A DNA stretch of 64,000 nt from Sphaerisporangium album (GCF_003323745.1 NZ_QOIL01000020.1:81997-145996), one strand, 5' to 3'; positions 53,622 through 63,088 are shown, counted from the stretch's first letter. Notes: generated by a model from the sequence alone, not told the origin. A program made the numbers and translations.

Positions 53622-55034
53622 GTGGGCACGTGGCGAATCGGGGCAACCGCCGCCGCACTGGGGACGGTCCTGATCCTGGGAGGCTGCGCCGGCGACCCGG
53701 AGCCCTCCGCCACCCCCGCGGCGACGTCCGGCGGCACGCCCGCGTCCTCGGCTCCCCTCACGACCGGCGGCGTCCAGCACAGCGCCAACGCCCGGCTCCT
53801 GGCGAACGTCCCGCTCTCGGCGCCCTTCGACGGCGAGGAGGCGTGGGGCACGGACCTGGCCTTCCAGGGGAACTACGCGTTCACCGGCAACTACGAGGGC
53901 TTCACGATCCACGACATCAGCGATCCCGCCAAGCCGAAGGTCGTGACGCGGGTGGTCTGCCCCGGCGGGCAGAACGATATCTCGGTGACCGGGAACCTGC
54001 TCTTCCTCTCCATCGACGAGCCGAGGAACGACAACACCTGCGAGAGCGACCGCGGTGACGAGCTCACGGGATGGGAGGGCATCCGGATCTTCGACATCTC
54101 GGACAAGACCCACCCCCGGTACGTCAAGTCGCTGGCGACCGACTGCGGCTCGCACACCCACACCCTCGTGCCCGGCAAGGACGCCTCGAAGGTGTACCTC
54201 TACATCTCCTCGTTCGGCCCCGACCCGGCGGCCTCGCACTGCAAGCCGCCCCACGACTCCATCGGGGTCGTCGAGGTGCCGGTGGCCGACCCGGCCCAGG
54301 CGCGGACGGTGGCCCAGCCGGTGCTGTTCGACGACGGCGACGACGAGTCCAAGCCCGGTTCCACCAGCGGCTGCCACGACATCACGGTCTACCCGGAGAA
54401 GGACCTGGCCGCGGGCGCCTGCCTCGGCAACGGCATCCTGATGGACATCTCCGACCGCGCCCACCCGAAGGTGCTGCAGGAGGTCACCGACACGGAGAAC
54501 TTCTCCATCTGGCACTCGGCGACCTTCAGCAACGACGCGAGCCGCGTGATCTTCTCCGACGAGCTCGGCGGTGGAGTCGCCCCCACCTGCGACGCCAAGA
54601 CCGGATCGCTGCGGGGCGCGGACGCGGTGTACGACATCACGCCGGACCACACGCTCCGGCGCCGGGGATACTTCAAGATCCCGCGCCACCAGACCGCGGC
54701 GGAGAACTGCGTGGCGCACAACGGCTCGCTGCTGCCGGTGCCCGGCAAGACCATCCTGGTGCAGGCGTGGTACCAGGGCGGCGTCTCGGTGATCGACTTC
54801 ACCGACCCGGACGCCCCCAAGGAGATCGCCTACGTCGACCGGGGCCCGATCGACACCGAGGAGCCCAAGCTGGGCGGGTCGTGGTCGGCCTACTACTACA
54901 ACGGCTACATCTACTCCAGCGACATCACCAAGGGCCTGGACGTCATCGCGATCGACGATCCGCTCACCGATCCGGCGAAGACCGTCAGGATGGACGAGTT
55001 GAACGCCCAGACCCAGGTGTCGTACCCGGAGTGA
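53622..55034 (+). CDS. LVIVD-repeat lipoprotein
   Basis: A 470-residue protein starting with GTG and a lipoprotein signal ending LGGCAG. The body is a beta-propeller-like array in which short units such as FTIHDISDPAKPKVV, IRIFDISDKTHPRYV and VSVIDFTDPDAPKEI recur, the LVIVD repeat. Conserved histidines and cysteines (CGSHTHT, SGCHDI, IWHSATFS) suggest metal binding or disulfides. Function is unknown. It shares a 44-bp divergent promoter region with the DUF305 gene, which suggests the two extracellular lipoproteins work together. Confidence 0.9.
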   Translation: MGTWRIGATAAALGTVLILGGCAGDPEPSATPAATSGGTPASSAPLTTGGVQHSANARLLANVPLSAPFDGEEAWGTDLAFQGNYAFTGNYEGFTIHDISDPAKPKVVTRVVCPGGQNDISVTGNLLFLSIDEPRNDNTCESDRGDELTGWEGIRIFDISDKTHPRYVKSLATDCGSHTHTLVPGKDASKVYLYISSFGPDPAASHCKPPHDSIGVVEVPVADPAQARTVAQPVLFDDGDDESKPGSTSGCHDITVYPEKDLAAGACLGNGILMDISDRAHPKVLQEVTDTENFSIWHSATFSNDASRVIFSDELGGGVAPTCDAKTGSLRGADAVYDITPDHTLRRRGYFKIPRHQTAAENCVAHNGSLLPVPGKTILVQAWYQGGVSVIDFTDPDAPKEIAYVDRGPIDTEEPKLGGSWSAYYYNGYIYSSDITKGLDVIAIDDPLTDPAKTVRMDELNAQTQVSYPE

Positions 55035-55865
55035 TCACGGGTCGACGTCGGCCGCGGAGCGCTCGGCGAAGACGCGCATCGCCTTGGCGGTCACCGGGCC
55101 GGGCGCGGCCGGCAGGACCGTGTCGTCCACCAGCCGGATCGGCTGGATGTCGCGGGTCGTGGAGGTCAGGAACGCCTCGTCCGCCCCGTACAGCGCGGAG
55201 ATCGGGACGTCGGCCTCCTCACCGCCGTGCCATTCGAGCACCAGCGCCCGCGTCACGCCCGCCAGGCACCCCGAGGCGAGCGTCGGGGTGACGAGGTGGC
55301 CGTCCCGGACCACGAAGATGTTGCTGCCCGTGCCCTCGCACAGGTCGCCCGCGAGGTTGGCGAAGATCGCCTCCTCGCCGCCGCGCACCTTGGCGTAGGC
55401 GAGCGCCTTGGCGTTGTCGCCGTAGGAGGTGCTCTTCACGCCGGCGAGCGCGCCGCGCTCGTTGCGGGGCCAGGGGACGACGGTGACGCTCGCGGTCTCC
55501 GGGAACGGGGGCTGCGCCGCGACGATCACGATCGCGGTCGTGCCCTGGTTGCCGCGGTCGGAGCCGAGGGGGCCGTTTCCGCTGGTGTAGGTGACGCGGA
55601 CGCGCCCGAGCGGCCACGGCGGCGCCGCGGCGAGGCAGGAGCGCACGCCCTCGGCGATGGCCGAGAGGTCGGGGGCGGGCAGGCCGAGGCGCTCGGCCGA
55701 CAGCGCGAGGCGGTCCAGGTGCCGGGTGAGCGCGAACGACGCGCCGTTCACGCACTTGATCGTCTCGAAGACGCCGTCGCCGACCATCAGCCCGTGGTCG
55801 AAGACGGAAACGCTGGCCTCTGCGGGATCCAGCAGTTCGCCGTTGACCCAGACCGGTACGTTCAT
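55035..55865 (-). CDS. pabC: 4-amino-4-deoxychorismate lyase
   Basis: A 276-residue class IV PLP enzyme with DHGLMVGDGVFETIK, the lysine-bearing STSYGDNAKALAYAK, EGTGSNIFVVRDG and DEAFLTSTTRDIQPI. It sits beside a pabB-type gene on the same strand, so the likely reaction is aminodeoxychorismate to 4-aminobenzoate and pyruvate in folate synthesis. D-amino acid or branched-chain transaminase activity cannot be excluded from sequence alone. Confidence 0.88.
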   Translation of the reverse strand: MNVPVWVNGELLDPAEASVSVFDHGLMVGDGVFETIKCVNGASFALTRHLDRLALSAERLGLPAPDLSAIAEGVRSCLAAAPPWPLGRVRVTYTSGNGPLGSDRGNQGTTAIVIVAAQPPFPETASVTVVPWPRNERGALAGVKSTSYGDNAKALAYAKVRGGEEAIFANLAGDLCEGTGSNIFVVRDGHLVTPTLASGCLAGVTRALVLEWHGGEEADVPISALYGADEAFLTSTTRDIQPIRLVDDTVLPAAPGPVTAKAMRVFAERSAADVDP

Positions 55866-56044
55866 CCCAGTTCTCCGTTCTTGCGAAATATGGCCGGGCA
55901 CAGCCAGGTCTACCCGGTTCGAGGTGCCTCCTCCGCGGTGACCTGCCGTGGAACGGCGGTCGCGTGCGGCGAGGGGACCGTGCGTGCTGATTCGTTCGTG
56001 CTCATTCGTGCGGGCCGATCCGCGCGGGCCGGGGCGTACGGCCG

Positions 56045-57058
56045 TCAGGCCTGCCCCGAGGCGAGCGCGATGAGCCGGGCCGCCTTCAGCTCGGTCTCGC
56101 GCCACTCGCGCTCCGGGTCGGAGCCCCAGGTGATGCCGGCTCCGGTGCCGAAACGGATGAGGTCGCGCTCGACCCAGAAGGTGCGGATGCCGACGGCCAG
56201 CGCGGCCTCGCGCCGGTCGGCGTCGACCCAGCCCACTGCCCCACAGTACGGCCCCCGGGGCTCAGGTTCGAGTTCATTGATGATACGCAGGGCCGAGGAC
56301 TTCGGCGCGCCGGTCACCGAACCAGGCGGGAACGTCGAGGCGAACAGCTCGGCCCAGCCCTGTCCCGGCGCCAGCCGGGCGCGGACGGTCGAGACCAGGT
56401 GGACGAGGCCGGGATGCTCCTCGACCGCGCACAGGGACGGGACCGTGACCGACCCCACCTCGGCCACCCGGCCGAGATCGTTGCGCACCAGGTCGACGAT
56501 CATGACGTTCTCGGCGTAGTCCTTCTCCAGGAGGTCCTCCGCGGTCACCCCCGTCCCCTTGATCGGCCCGGACTCGACCACGTCCCCCGAACGCGAGAGG
56601 TACAGCTCGGGCGAGGCGGAGACCAGGGTCATCCCCGGCACCACCACGGTCGCGGCGTACGGCGCGGGGTTGCCGCGCGCCAGCCGGCCGGCCAGCACGA
56701 GCGGGTCGGAGTCCGGGGGCAGCTCGGCGGTCAGGACGCGGCACAGGTTGGCCTGGTAGACCTCGCCCTGCTCGATGTAGGCCCGGATCCGCCGGACGCC
56801 GTCCTCGTAGCCCTCCCGGTCGAGCGAGCCGGTCCACCGCAGGGAGGCGGGCCAGGGGCCGGCCGGCCGGGGCAGCGGGGCCGGGCGCACGTCGTCGAAG
56901 CGGGCGCAGGTGACCTTCCCCTCGTAGGTCACCACGACGGCCCACCAGCCGGTGGCGTCCAGGGCCGCGAGGTCGGTGGTCACATCCCGCAGCCCGGTCG
57001 CCAACCGGCCTCCGACATGGGCGAAATACACCCTTCCATTGTCTCGCGGTCCGGCCAC
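56045..57058 (-). CDS. pabB: Aminodeoxychorismate synthase component I-like protein
   Basis: A 337-residue chorismate-utilising enzyme with the C-terminal TrpE/PabB domain: YQANLCRVL, ESGPIKGT with the PabB-type lysine, MIVDLVRNDLGRV, GSVTGAPK and GAGITWGSDPEREW. The Arg-Pro-Arg stretch usual after PIKGT is missing, as in a shorter actinobacterial branch. It would aminate chorismate for 4-aminobenzoate; the glutaminase partner is not in view. A GTG at 57058 was taken as the start. pabC follows after 179 bp. Confidence 0.9.
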   Translation of the reverse strand: MAGPRDNGRVYFAHVGGRLATGLRDVTTDLAALDATGWWAVVVTYEGKVTCARFDDVRPAPLPRPAGPWPASLRWTGSLDREGYEDGVRRIRAYIEQGEVYQANLCRVLTAELPPDSDPLVLAGRLARGNPAPYAATVVVPGMTLVSASPELYLSRSGDVVESGPIKGTGVTAEDLLEKDYAENVMIVDLVRNDLGRVAEVGSVTVPSLCAVEEHPGLVHLVSTVRARLAPGQGWAELFASTFPPGSVTGAPKSSALRIINELEPEPRGPYCGAVGWVDADRREAALAVGIRTFWVERDLIRFGTGAGITWGSDPEREWRETELKAARLIALASGQA

Positions 57059-57100
57059 TCGCCCGCCCCGCCCGGGAGACGCTCGCCTACATCCTCACTG

Positions 57101-58696
57101 TCAGGCGAGGGGGCCGGTGACGGACTCGGCGGCGGTGACCAGCGCGCCGTCGCCGACCATCCGGACCACGGCCTCGATCTCCGGGGCGAGGAACCGGTCC
57201 GGGCCGGGGCCGGGGACCTCCTGGCGCAGCGCGGCGACCACGGCGCCCGTCGCGGGGGCGGGCCGGAGCGGCCGGCGCAGGTCGATGGCCCGCGCGGCGG
57301 TCAGGATCTCGATGGCCAGCACGCGCGTGAGCCCGTCGATCGAGCGGCGCAGCTTGCGCGCGGCCGACCAGCCCATGGAGACGTGGTCCTCCTGCATGGC
57401 CGAGCTCGGGATCGAGTCGACGCTCGCCGGGACCGCCAGGCGCTTGAGCTCCGAGACGATCGCCGCCTGCGTGTACTGGGCGATCATGTGCCCGGAGTCC
57501 ACGCCCGGGTCGCCGGCCAGGAAGGCGGGCAGGCCGTGGCTGCGCGCGACGTCCAGCATGCGGTCGGTCCTGCGCTCGGCCATGGAGGCGACGTCGGCCA
57601 GGGCGATCGCCAGGAAGTCCAGCACGTAGCCGACCGGCGCGCCGTGGAAGTTGCCGTTCGACTCCACCCGGCCGTCGTCGAGCACGACCGGGTTGTCGAT
57701 CGCCGAGGCCAGCTCCCTGCCCGCCACCACGGCGGCGTGCGCGGCGGTGTCGCGGGCGGCCCCGGCCACCTGGGGCGCGCAGCGCAGCGAGTACGCGTCC
57801 TGCACGCGGGTGCACGAATCGTCACGGTGGGAGGCCATGATGCCGGAATCGCGGAGCAGCGCCCGCAGGTTCGCCGCGGAGTCCGCCTGACCTGGGTGGG
57901 GCCGAAGGGCCTGCAGGTCGGCGGCGAAGACGCGGTCGGTGCCGAGCAGGGCCTCCACGGACATGGCCGCGCCGACGTCGGCGGCCCGGAACAGCCGGCC
58001 GAGGTCGTCCAGGGCGAGCACGAGCATGCCGAGCATGCCGTCGGTGCCGTTGATCAGGGCGAGCCCCTCCTTGGCCACCAGCTCGACCGGCTCCAGGCCC
58101 GCGCGCTTCATCGCCTCCCGCGCGGGCCTCAGCACGCCCTCGCCGTCCCGCACGTCGCCCTCGCCCATGAGCGCGAGCGCGACGTGGGACAACGGCGCCA
58201 GGTCCCCCGAGCAGCCGAGGCTCCCGTACTCGTGGACGACCGGCGTGATCCGCGCGTTCAGCAGGCCCGCGAGCAGCGCGGCGGTGGCGGGTCGCACGCC
58301 GGTGTGGCCGGTCGCCAGCGTGTGCAGGCGAAGGAGCATCATCGCGCGCACGACCTCGGCCTCGACCTCGGGGCCCGACCCGGCGGCGTGCGAGCGGATC
58401 AGGGAGCGCTGCAACTGGGCGCGCAGCTCCGGGTCGATGTGCCGGGTGGCCAGGGCGCCGAAGCCGGTGGACACGCCGTAGGAGGGGGTGGGGCTGGCGG
58501 CCAGCTCGTCCACGCGGGCACGGGCCTTGGCCATGGCCGTGACCGCCTCGTCGGTGAGGCGGACGGCGGCGCCGTGCCGGGCCACCTGGACGACGTCGGC
58601 GAAGCCCAGCGGGCGCGGGCCGACCTCGACGACGGCGGCGGCCCGGACCGGGCCGTCGTGATGCTCCCCGAAGTTCACGACCTCGTTGTCGCGCAT
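57101..58696 (-). CDS. hutH: Histidine ammonia-lyase-type MIO enzyme
   Basis: A 531-residue aromatic amino acid lyase with SYGVSTGFGALATRHI, the MIO-forming triad in GSLGCSGDLAPLSH (Cys-Ser-Gly where Ala-Ser-Gly is usual), QDAYSLRCAPQV and SSAMQEDHVSMGW. Histidine ammonia-lyase deaminates histidine to urocanate. No other hut gene is nearby, so histidine catabolism is probable but not proven; a tyrosine lyase is less likely. It is 42 bp upstream of pabB on the same strand. Confidence 0.9.
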   Translation of the reverse strand: MRDNEVVNFGEHHDGPVRAAAVVEVGPRPLGFADVVQVARHGAAVRLTDEAVTAMAKARARVDELAASPTPSYGVSTGFGALATRHIDPELRAQLQRSLIRSHAAGSGPEVEAEVVRAMMLLRLHTLATGHTGVRPATAALLAGLLNARITPVVHEYGSLGCSGDLAPLSHVALALMGEGDVRDGEGVLRPAREAMKRAGLEPVELVAKEGLALINGTDGMLGMLVLALDDLGRLFRAADVGAAMSVEALLGTDRVFAADLQALRPHPGQADSAANLRALLRDSGIMASHRDDSCTRVQDAYSLRCAPQVAGAARDTAAHAAVVAGRELASAIDNPVVLDDGRVESNGNFHGAPVGYVLDFLAIALADVASMAERRTDRMLDVARSHGLPAFLAGDPGVDSGHMIAQYTQAAIVSELKRLAVPASVDSIPSSAMQEDHVSMGWSAARKLRRSIDGLTRVLAIEILTAARAIDLRRPLRPAPATGAVVAALRQEVPGPGPDRFLAPEIEAVVRMVGDGALVTAAESVTGPLA

Positions 58697-58711
58697 GGTG
58701 TCACTCTCTTG

Positions 58712-58873
58712 CTAGGTAACTGGCGTATTGGATGTTAGCCCCTTACAGGGGAACATCGCCGCCAGGCCCTTCCTGCCCAGGTCGGTGAGCTGGAGCACGC
58801 GCCTGGTGGTCCCGCGCCGGTACCAGTCGCGCTCCAGCAGCGCGCGGGTGATCTCGGCGCCGTTGTGCCACCA
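58712..58873 (-). pseudogene. C-terminal remnant of an ArsR-type winged-helix regulator
   Basis: The minus strand encodes ITRALLERDWYRRGTTRRVL and QLTDLGRKGLAAMFP, the end of an ArsR-like winged helix, stopping at TAG (58712). The N-terminal helix-turn-helix expected upstream is not found before the tRNA-Gly gene, and there is no start or ribosome site. It is probably a truncated gene. Confidence 0.45.
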
Positions 58874-59102
58874 TGTCTCGACGCTAACCCACCCACGCTT
58901 CGGCCCGCACCGAAGCGTCCCCGGCCCGCGACGCCCCTCACGTGGGCGTTTCCCTCGCGTGGGCGCCGGGGCGATCCCCCGAGCACGGGACCGCCGCCGG
59001 GCTCACGGGGCACGGAGGGCCGGGGTGCGATTTCGGTTTGGGGAGTTGGCCGGGATTCGCTAGAGTTCTCTGCGTGAGGCCGGGTGTTCACCGGCCGATC
59101 AC

Positions 59103-59175
59103 GCGGACGTGGCTCAGCTGGTAGAGCATCACCTTGCCAAGGTGAGGGTCGCGGGTTCGAATCCCGTCGTCCGCT
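59103..59175 (+). tRNA. tRNA-Gly (anticodon GCC)
   Basis: The cloverleaf is complete: acceptor GCGGACG/CGTCCGC, D stem GCTC/GAGC, anticodon stem TCACC/GGTGA with loop TTGCCAA, and T arm GCGGG-TTCGAAT-CCCGT. First of three tRNA genes in a row. Confidence 0.96.
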
Positions 59176-59205
59176 CGGAGAGGTCTCCACAGAGGGGGCT
59201 TGCCC

Positions 59206-59276
59206 GGTGGAGTGGCCGAGAGGCGAGGCAGCGGCCTGCAAAGCCGCGTACACGGGTTCAAATCCCGTCTCCACCT
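59206..59276 (+). tRNA. tRNA-Cys (anticodon GCA)
   Basis: Acceptor GGTGGAG/CTCCACC, anticodon stem GCGGC/GCCGC with loop CTGCAAA, and T arm ACGGG-TTCAAAT-CCCGT. It lies 30 bases after tRNA-Gly and is likely co-transcribed. Confidence 0.95.
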
Positions 59277-59287
59277 CTGTTGTACCG

Positions 59288-59362
59288 GGGCGATTAGCTC
59301 AGTGGGAGAGCGCTACCTTGACACGGTAGAGGCCACTGGTTCAATCCCAGTATCGCCCACCA
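59288..59362 (+). tRNA. tRNA-Val (anticodon GAC), CCA encoded
   Basis: Acceptor GGGCGAT/ATCGCCC, D stem GCTC/GAGC, anticodon stem CTACC/GGTAG with loop TTGACAC, and T arm ACTGG-TTCAATC-CCAGT. The discriminator A is followed by a genomic CCA, unlike its two partners. It is 11 bases after tRNA-Cys. Confidence 0.96.
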
Positions 59363-59559
59363 CCACCCGCAGCACATCCGGGCCGATCTGGTCGGCCGGC
59401 CGCCGAAGTCCCGCTCAGGGCACTTGGCGGCCTTCTCCTTTTCCGGCCGGTATCGGTCTTCCGTGCTCCTGTCAGGCGTGAGGCCGGCAGAGGGTGCCCG
59501 GCCGGACAGGTTCACCGCACGGCATCGGAGACGTCAGGCCGGGCCTGACGTGCGCGCGG

Positions 59560-60576
59560 TCACAGTTCGGCGTGATGGCCGAGTCCGGTGGGCGGGGGGC
59601 CGGTGGGCAGGGCGATCTCATGAGGGTCGGCCGGGCGGCGGCGGATCAGGTATTCGGCGACGCCCAAGGCGGCGGCTCCCAGTATCACCTCGCTCACCGT
59701 GGAGACCAGGCGGCTGGCCAGGGCGACCACCGCGGCGGCCGGGGCGGGCAGGACCAGGGTGAGGGCGGCCGTCATCACCGCCTCGCGGACGCCGATGCCG
59801 TCGGGGATGAAGACGCTCGCGATGCCGATCGTCGTGGCCAGCGTGAACGCACCGACGCACAGCGCCAGCGACCGCGCCGGGGGCGCGCCCATCGCGATGG
59901 CCAGCGGCCACACGTGCAGCCCGGTGACCGCCCACGAGACGGTCTGCCAGGCGACCGCCAGCCGTACCCCGCGGGCCGAGGCGGCCTTGGCCGCGTCGGG
60001 CCGGCGCAGCAGCCGCAGCAGCAGCGCGGAGCTTCGGTTGATCAGTTGCGGACGCACCAGGACGACCACGATCAGCACGGCGGCCCCCGCCAGCCACGCC
60101 GCCCGCGCGCCCAGCAGCTGCACCCCGGCGAGCAGCCCGACCGTGAGCCCGCTGAGCAGGACCAGGCTCATGACCAGCGCCGAGATGCTCATCAGCCGCC
60201 CGAAGGTGACGCCGTTGGCCGTGGCCACCTTCGTGATGGCGATCATGCCCGGCACCCGTCCCGGTACGTACTTGGACAGGAAGCCCACGAAGAAGATGCG
60301 GACGACCCGGGGCTCGCTGACCGGCGCGCCGGTCTCCAGCAGCACGACGCGCCAGGCCAGGAACCCGAACGACAACCCCGCCATACCGGCCAGCAACGAG
60401 CAGGCCAGCAGCAGGCTGATCTGCCCGGTGTCGCGCCGCGAGAACAGGACGGCGACGACGCTCCAGTCCAGCCGGGTGAGCGTCAGCACGATCGCGCCCG
60501 CGACGACCAGCGCGAACGCGGCGATCAACGCCCGCGCCAGCGGGCGCGGCAGCCGGGGAAGCCGGAGCGCCCTCAC
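59560..60576 (-). CDS. Lysylphosphatidylglycerol synthase/flippase-like membrane protein (PF03706)
   Basis: A 338-residue protein with about eight membrane helices and the family motif FLSKYVPGRVPGMIA. It lacks the C-terminal aminoacyltransferase domain of MprF, so it represents only the membrane (flippase-like) half. GTG start overlaps the stop of the upstream glycosyltransferase gene (GTGA). Such pairs are thought to make and move a lipid-linked sugar; the exact substrate is unknown. Confidence 0.88.
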   Translation of the reverse strand: MRALRLPRLPRPLARALIAAFALVVAGAIVLTLTRLDWSVVAVLFSRRDTGQISLLLACSLLAGMAGLSFGFLAWRVVLLETGAPVSEPRVVRIFFVGFLSKYVPGRVPGMIAITKVATANGVTFGRLMSISALVMSLVLLSGLTVGLLAGVQLLGARAAWLAGAAVLIVVVLVRPQLINRSSALLLRLLRRPDAAKAASARGVRLAVAWQTVSWAVTGLHVWPLAIAMGAPPARSLALCVGAFTLATTIGIASVFIPDGIGVREAVMTAALTLVLPAPAAAVVALASRLVSTVSEVILGAAALGVAEYLIRRRPADPHEIALPTGPPPTGLGHHAEL

Positions 60577-61655
60577 TCGCGCGCACCGGCCGGCGGCGCG
60601 GCGGCCAGGCCGGTCCTGACCGGCTCTCCCTGCCGGCGGCCCAGCTCGTAGGCGACGCGCAGCAGCCCGACGCAGGCGCCGAGGAAGAACGCCGTGTGGA
60701 AGCAGAGCTGCATCCAGGTGACCCACAGCGCGAACCCGGTGCCCCGGTGGCGGCGGGCGAACCCGAGGAATCTCCGGTTCATCCACGCGAACACCCCGAA
60801 CGTCACCGCGGGCACGGCCAGCAGCCAGGGGCTGAGGAACGCGAGCGGCAGCGTGAGGAAGGTGGCCGTCGCCGACGCGGAGGAGATCCGAGGCGGTTTG
60901 CGGCGCTTGTGCTGGCCCGTTCCGATCATGTTGAGCTGGAAGCCGACCCTCCCGTCGTCGCGCAGCCGCCGCGCCCTGACCATGATCACGGGAAGGGTGG
61001 TGGACCGGACGAACCGCTCCGCGAGGCACGCCCAGAACTTGTCCTCGTCGTCGGCCTTCGTGACCACGGAGGTGGTCACCACCAGCCGGTAGCGGGCCGG
61101 GACCCGCGTGCCGAACTCGAAGTCCTCGCCGTCGCGCAGCCGCTCGTCCAGCCGCCCCGCCTCCTCGAAGACGTGACGCGGGATCAGCGTGCAGGACAGG
61201 AACGTCGCCGTGGTCTGACCGCGCTCGTAGTGCTCGCACAGGACCCGGTAGCGCTCCACCGGGCCGTCGTCGTACAGCGGTTCCCTGTCGTAGATGCCCT
61301 GGACCATCCCGGCGTCCGGCGTCTCGCGGTACGCCTTGACCGCGTTGTGTACGGCGTCCGGCGCCAGCGCCGTGTCGGAGTCCACGAAGAACAGCAGCGG
61401 GGCCGAGGTGCTGTCCACCCCGAGGTTGCGCGCCCCGGCCGGGCCCTGGTTGCGCGGCGGCTCGACGATCGCGCACGGGAACTCCCGCGCTATCTCCAGC
61501 GAGCCGTCGGTGCTGACGTCGTCGACGACGACCACCTCGGCCGCCGGGTACGTCTGCGCGTACACCGACTCCAGGCAGGCCCGCAGGGTCTTCTTCTTGT
61601 TGTAGTTCGGCACGATGACCGCGACATCCGCACGCCAGGCCACCACGTCAGGCAT
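60573..61655 (-). CDS. Family 2 glycosyltransferase with C-terminal membrane helices
   Basis: A 360-residue enzyme with a GT-A domain (about 8-240): VAVIVPNYNKKKTL, VVVDDVSTDGS, LLFFVDSDTAL (DxD) and LRDGEDFEFG. At least two hydrophobic helices near the C-terminus (about 270-340) anchor it to the membrane. It probably adds a sugar from a nucleotide donor to a lipid carrier. It is coupled to the flippase-like gene and starts 10 bases after an EEP hydrolase gene on the same strand. Confidence 0.93.
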   Translation of the reverse strand: MPDVVAWRADVAVIVPNYNKKKTLRACLESVYAQTYPAAEVVVVDDVSTDGSLEIAREFPCAIVEPPRNQGPAGARNLGVDSTSAPLLFFVDSDTALAPDAVHNAVKAYRETPDAGMVQGIYDREPLYDDGPVERYRVLCEHYERGQTTATFLSCTLIPRHVFEEAGRLDERLRDGEDFEFGTRVPARYRLVVTTSVVTKADDEDKFWACLAERFVRSTTLPVIMVRARRLRDDGRVGFQLNMIGTGQHKRRKPPRISSASATATFLTLPLAFLSPWLLAVPAVTFGVFAWMNRRFLGFARRHRGTGFALWVTWMQLCFHTAFFLGACVGLLRVAYELGRRQGEPVRTGLAAAPPAGARE

Positions 61656-61665
61656 ATCGTTCCCT

Positions 61666-62892
61666 TCATCGGCTCACCGACAGGACCACGCGCTGGGCGC
61701 GATGGTCGGACAGCCCCGCGGCGCCGGGCAGTTCGTAGCTGTGCACGGTCACGTCGGGGGTGGTGTACATCCAGTCGATCCGCCACAGTTCGGCGGAGCC
61801 TGCCAGATAGGTCGCCGGGTACAGCGACGAGAGCGCCGGGGTCTGGTCGACCAGTCCTTCGGGAAGCAGGCGGCGGATTCCCATCGCCGGGGAGGTGTTC
61901 AGGTCGCCGGCCAGCACCACGGTGTTCCGGTTGGCCGCGACGTCCGCGCGGATCGCCCGGTAGCTCGCCTCGCGCCGGAGGGTCCTGCTGTGATTGATGT
62001 CGCGGGATTCGGCGCTGTACAGCCGCCATTCGAGCGGGGGCTGGGAAATCTGCCCGTCGTAGAAGGAAATGACCTTTCCGTTCACGTCGATGTCGGTCCG
62101 CAGCGTCTCGACCGTGTAGCCCTCGGTCCAGTCCCGGAGCGATTCGGGGATCTCCTTCTGGTCGGCCGGCAGCCACGGGCGCAGGTCCAGGCCGCGGTGC
62201 CCGGCGATGGGGAACCGCGAGAGCGTGACCTGCTCGCCGGACACCGCGACCTGGTAGCCCGGGAACTCACGGCGAAGCTCCGCCAGCTTGTCGATGCGCA
62301 GGGCCATGTCGCCCGTCCAGCGCTTGGTCCGCATGTCCCCCGCCGCGGTGTCGACGTACAGGTACTCCATCAGCAGATAGACGTCGGCGTTCAGCTTGTG
62401 GAGGTAGTCGTAGAACCCGGGGGAATACCGGTCGCCGTTGGCGGTGCGCCAGTCCTGGTCCCAGAACTCGGTGTTCCAGGCCACCACGCTGATGGCTCCT
62501 GGCGGCGCGGGCGGCGGCGTGTACCAGAGGGTCGCGTAGTTGACCCCGCTCTGCCCGGCGGAGAGCAGGGCGGTGACGACCAGCAGCGACATGATCCGCC
62601 AGCGGACCGGACGGGCCAGCGGCGCGACGATCATCAGCAGCGCGGGGACCGCCAGGAACAGCAGCGGCGGGATCAGGTCGACCGGCGCCCACAGCGACGT
62701 GCGCCCGCTCGCCAGCAGATGGCAGACCACGAACAGCAGCCACGCGACCGAGGCGGTCACGACCAGCTTGGTGCCCCGGCACCAGCGCCGCCGCGGGCGG
62801 ACGAAGTGTCCCAGGCGCGCGGCCCAGCCCGTCCGGGGCTGAGATGACGCGCCGGCCAAGTGCTCATCGATCACGACGTCCCGGTCGCTCAT
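61666..62892 (-). CDS. Membrane-anchored endonuclease/exonuclease/phosphatase-family protein
   Basis: A 408-residue protein with three N-terminal membrane helices (about 45-125), then an extracellular EEP domain with VVAWNTEFWD, VVLAGDLNTSPAMG and the terminal SDHRAQRV, holding the Asn, Asp-x-Asn and Asp-His active-site residues. Family members cleave phosphodiesters in lipids or nucleic acids. With the neighbouring glycosyltransferases, a role at the cell surface, such as phospholipid or polymer cleavage, is likely but not proven. GAGGTG lies six bases before the ATG. Confidence 0.9.
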   Translation of the reverse strand: MSDRDVVIDEHLAGASSQPRTGWAARLGHFVRPRRRWCRGTKLVVTASVAWLLFVVCHLLASGRTSLWAPVDLIPPLLFLAVPALLMIVAPLARPVRWRIMSLLVVTALLSAGQSGVNYATLWYTPPPAPPGAISVVAWNTEFWDQDWRTANGDRYSPGFYDYLHKLNADVYLLMEYLYVDTAAGDMRTKRWTGDMALRIDKLAELRREFPGYQVAVSGEQVTLSRFPIAGHRGLDLRPWLPADQKEIPESLRDWTEGYTVETLRTDIDVNGKVISFYDGQISQPPLEWRLYSAESRDINHSRTLRREASYRAIRADVAANRNTVVLAGDLNTSPAMGIRRLLPEGLVDQTPALSSLYPATYLAGSAELWRIDWMYTTPDVTVHSYELPGAAGLSDHRAQRVVLSVSR

Positions 62893-63088
62893 CGGCACCA
62901 CCTCGGTGAGTAGCCAGCGTTGAACGTACTGAGGGGATCTTGTCGCTTTCTTGTCAGCGCCGCCACGGGAGGGCGCGGCCGCTGCGGGAGGGCGCGACAA
63001 GAATGGGACAAGCCCAGATGGCTAGCGTGATCCGGACGCGAGGTCCTGCGCACACGGAAGCGACGACCTCTGGCCACGGGAGCACATC

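Noticed and set aside
57894-57910. A GGGGCCGAAGGGCC sequence similar to the DosR-like box
   Set aside because: It lies inside the hutH coding sequence and is explained by codon choice; it was not counted with the promoter copies.
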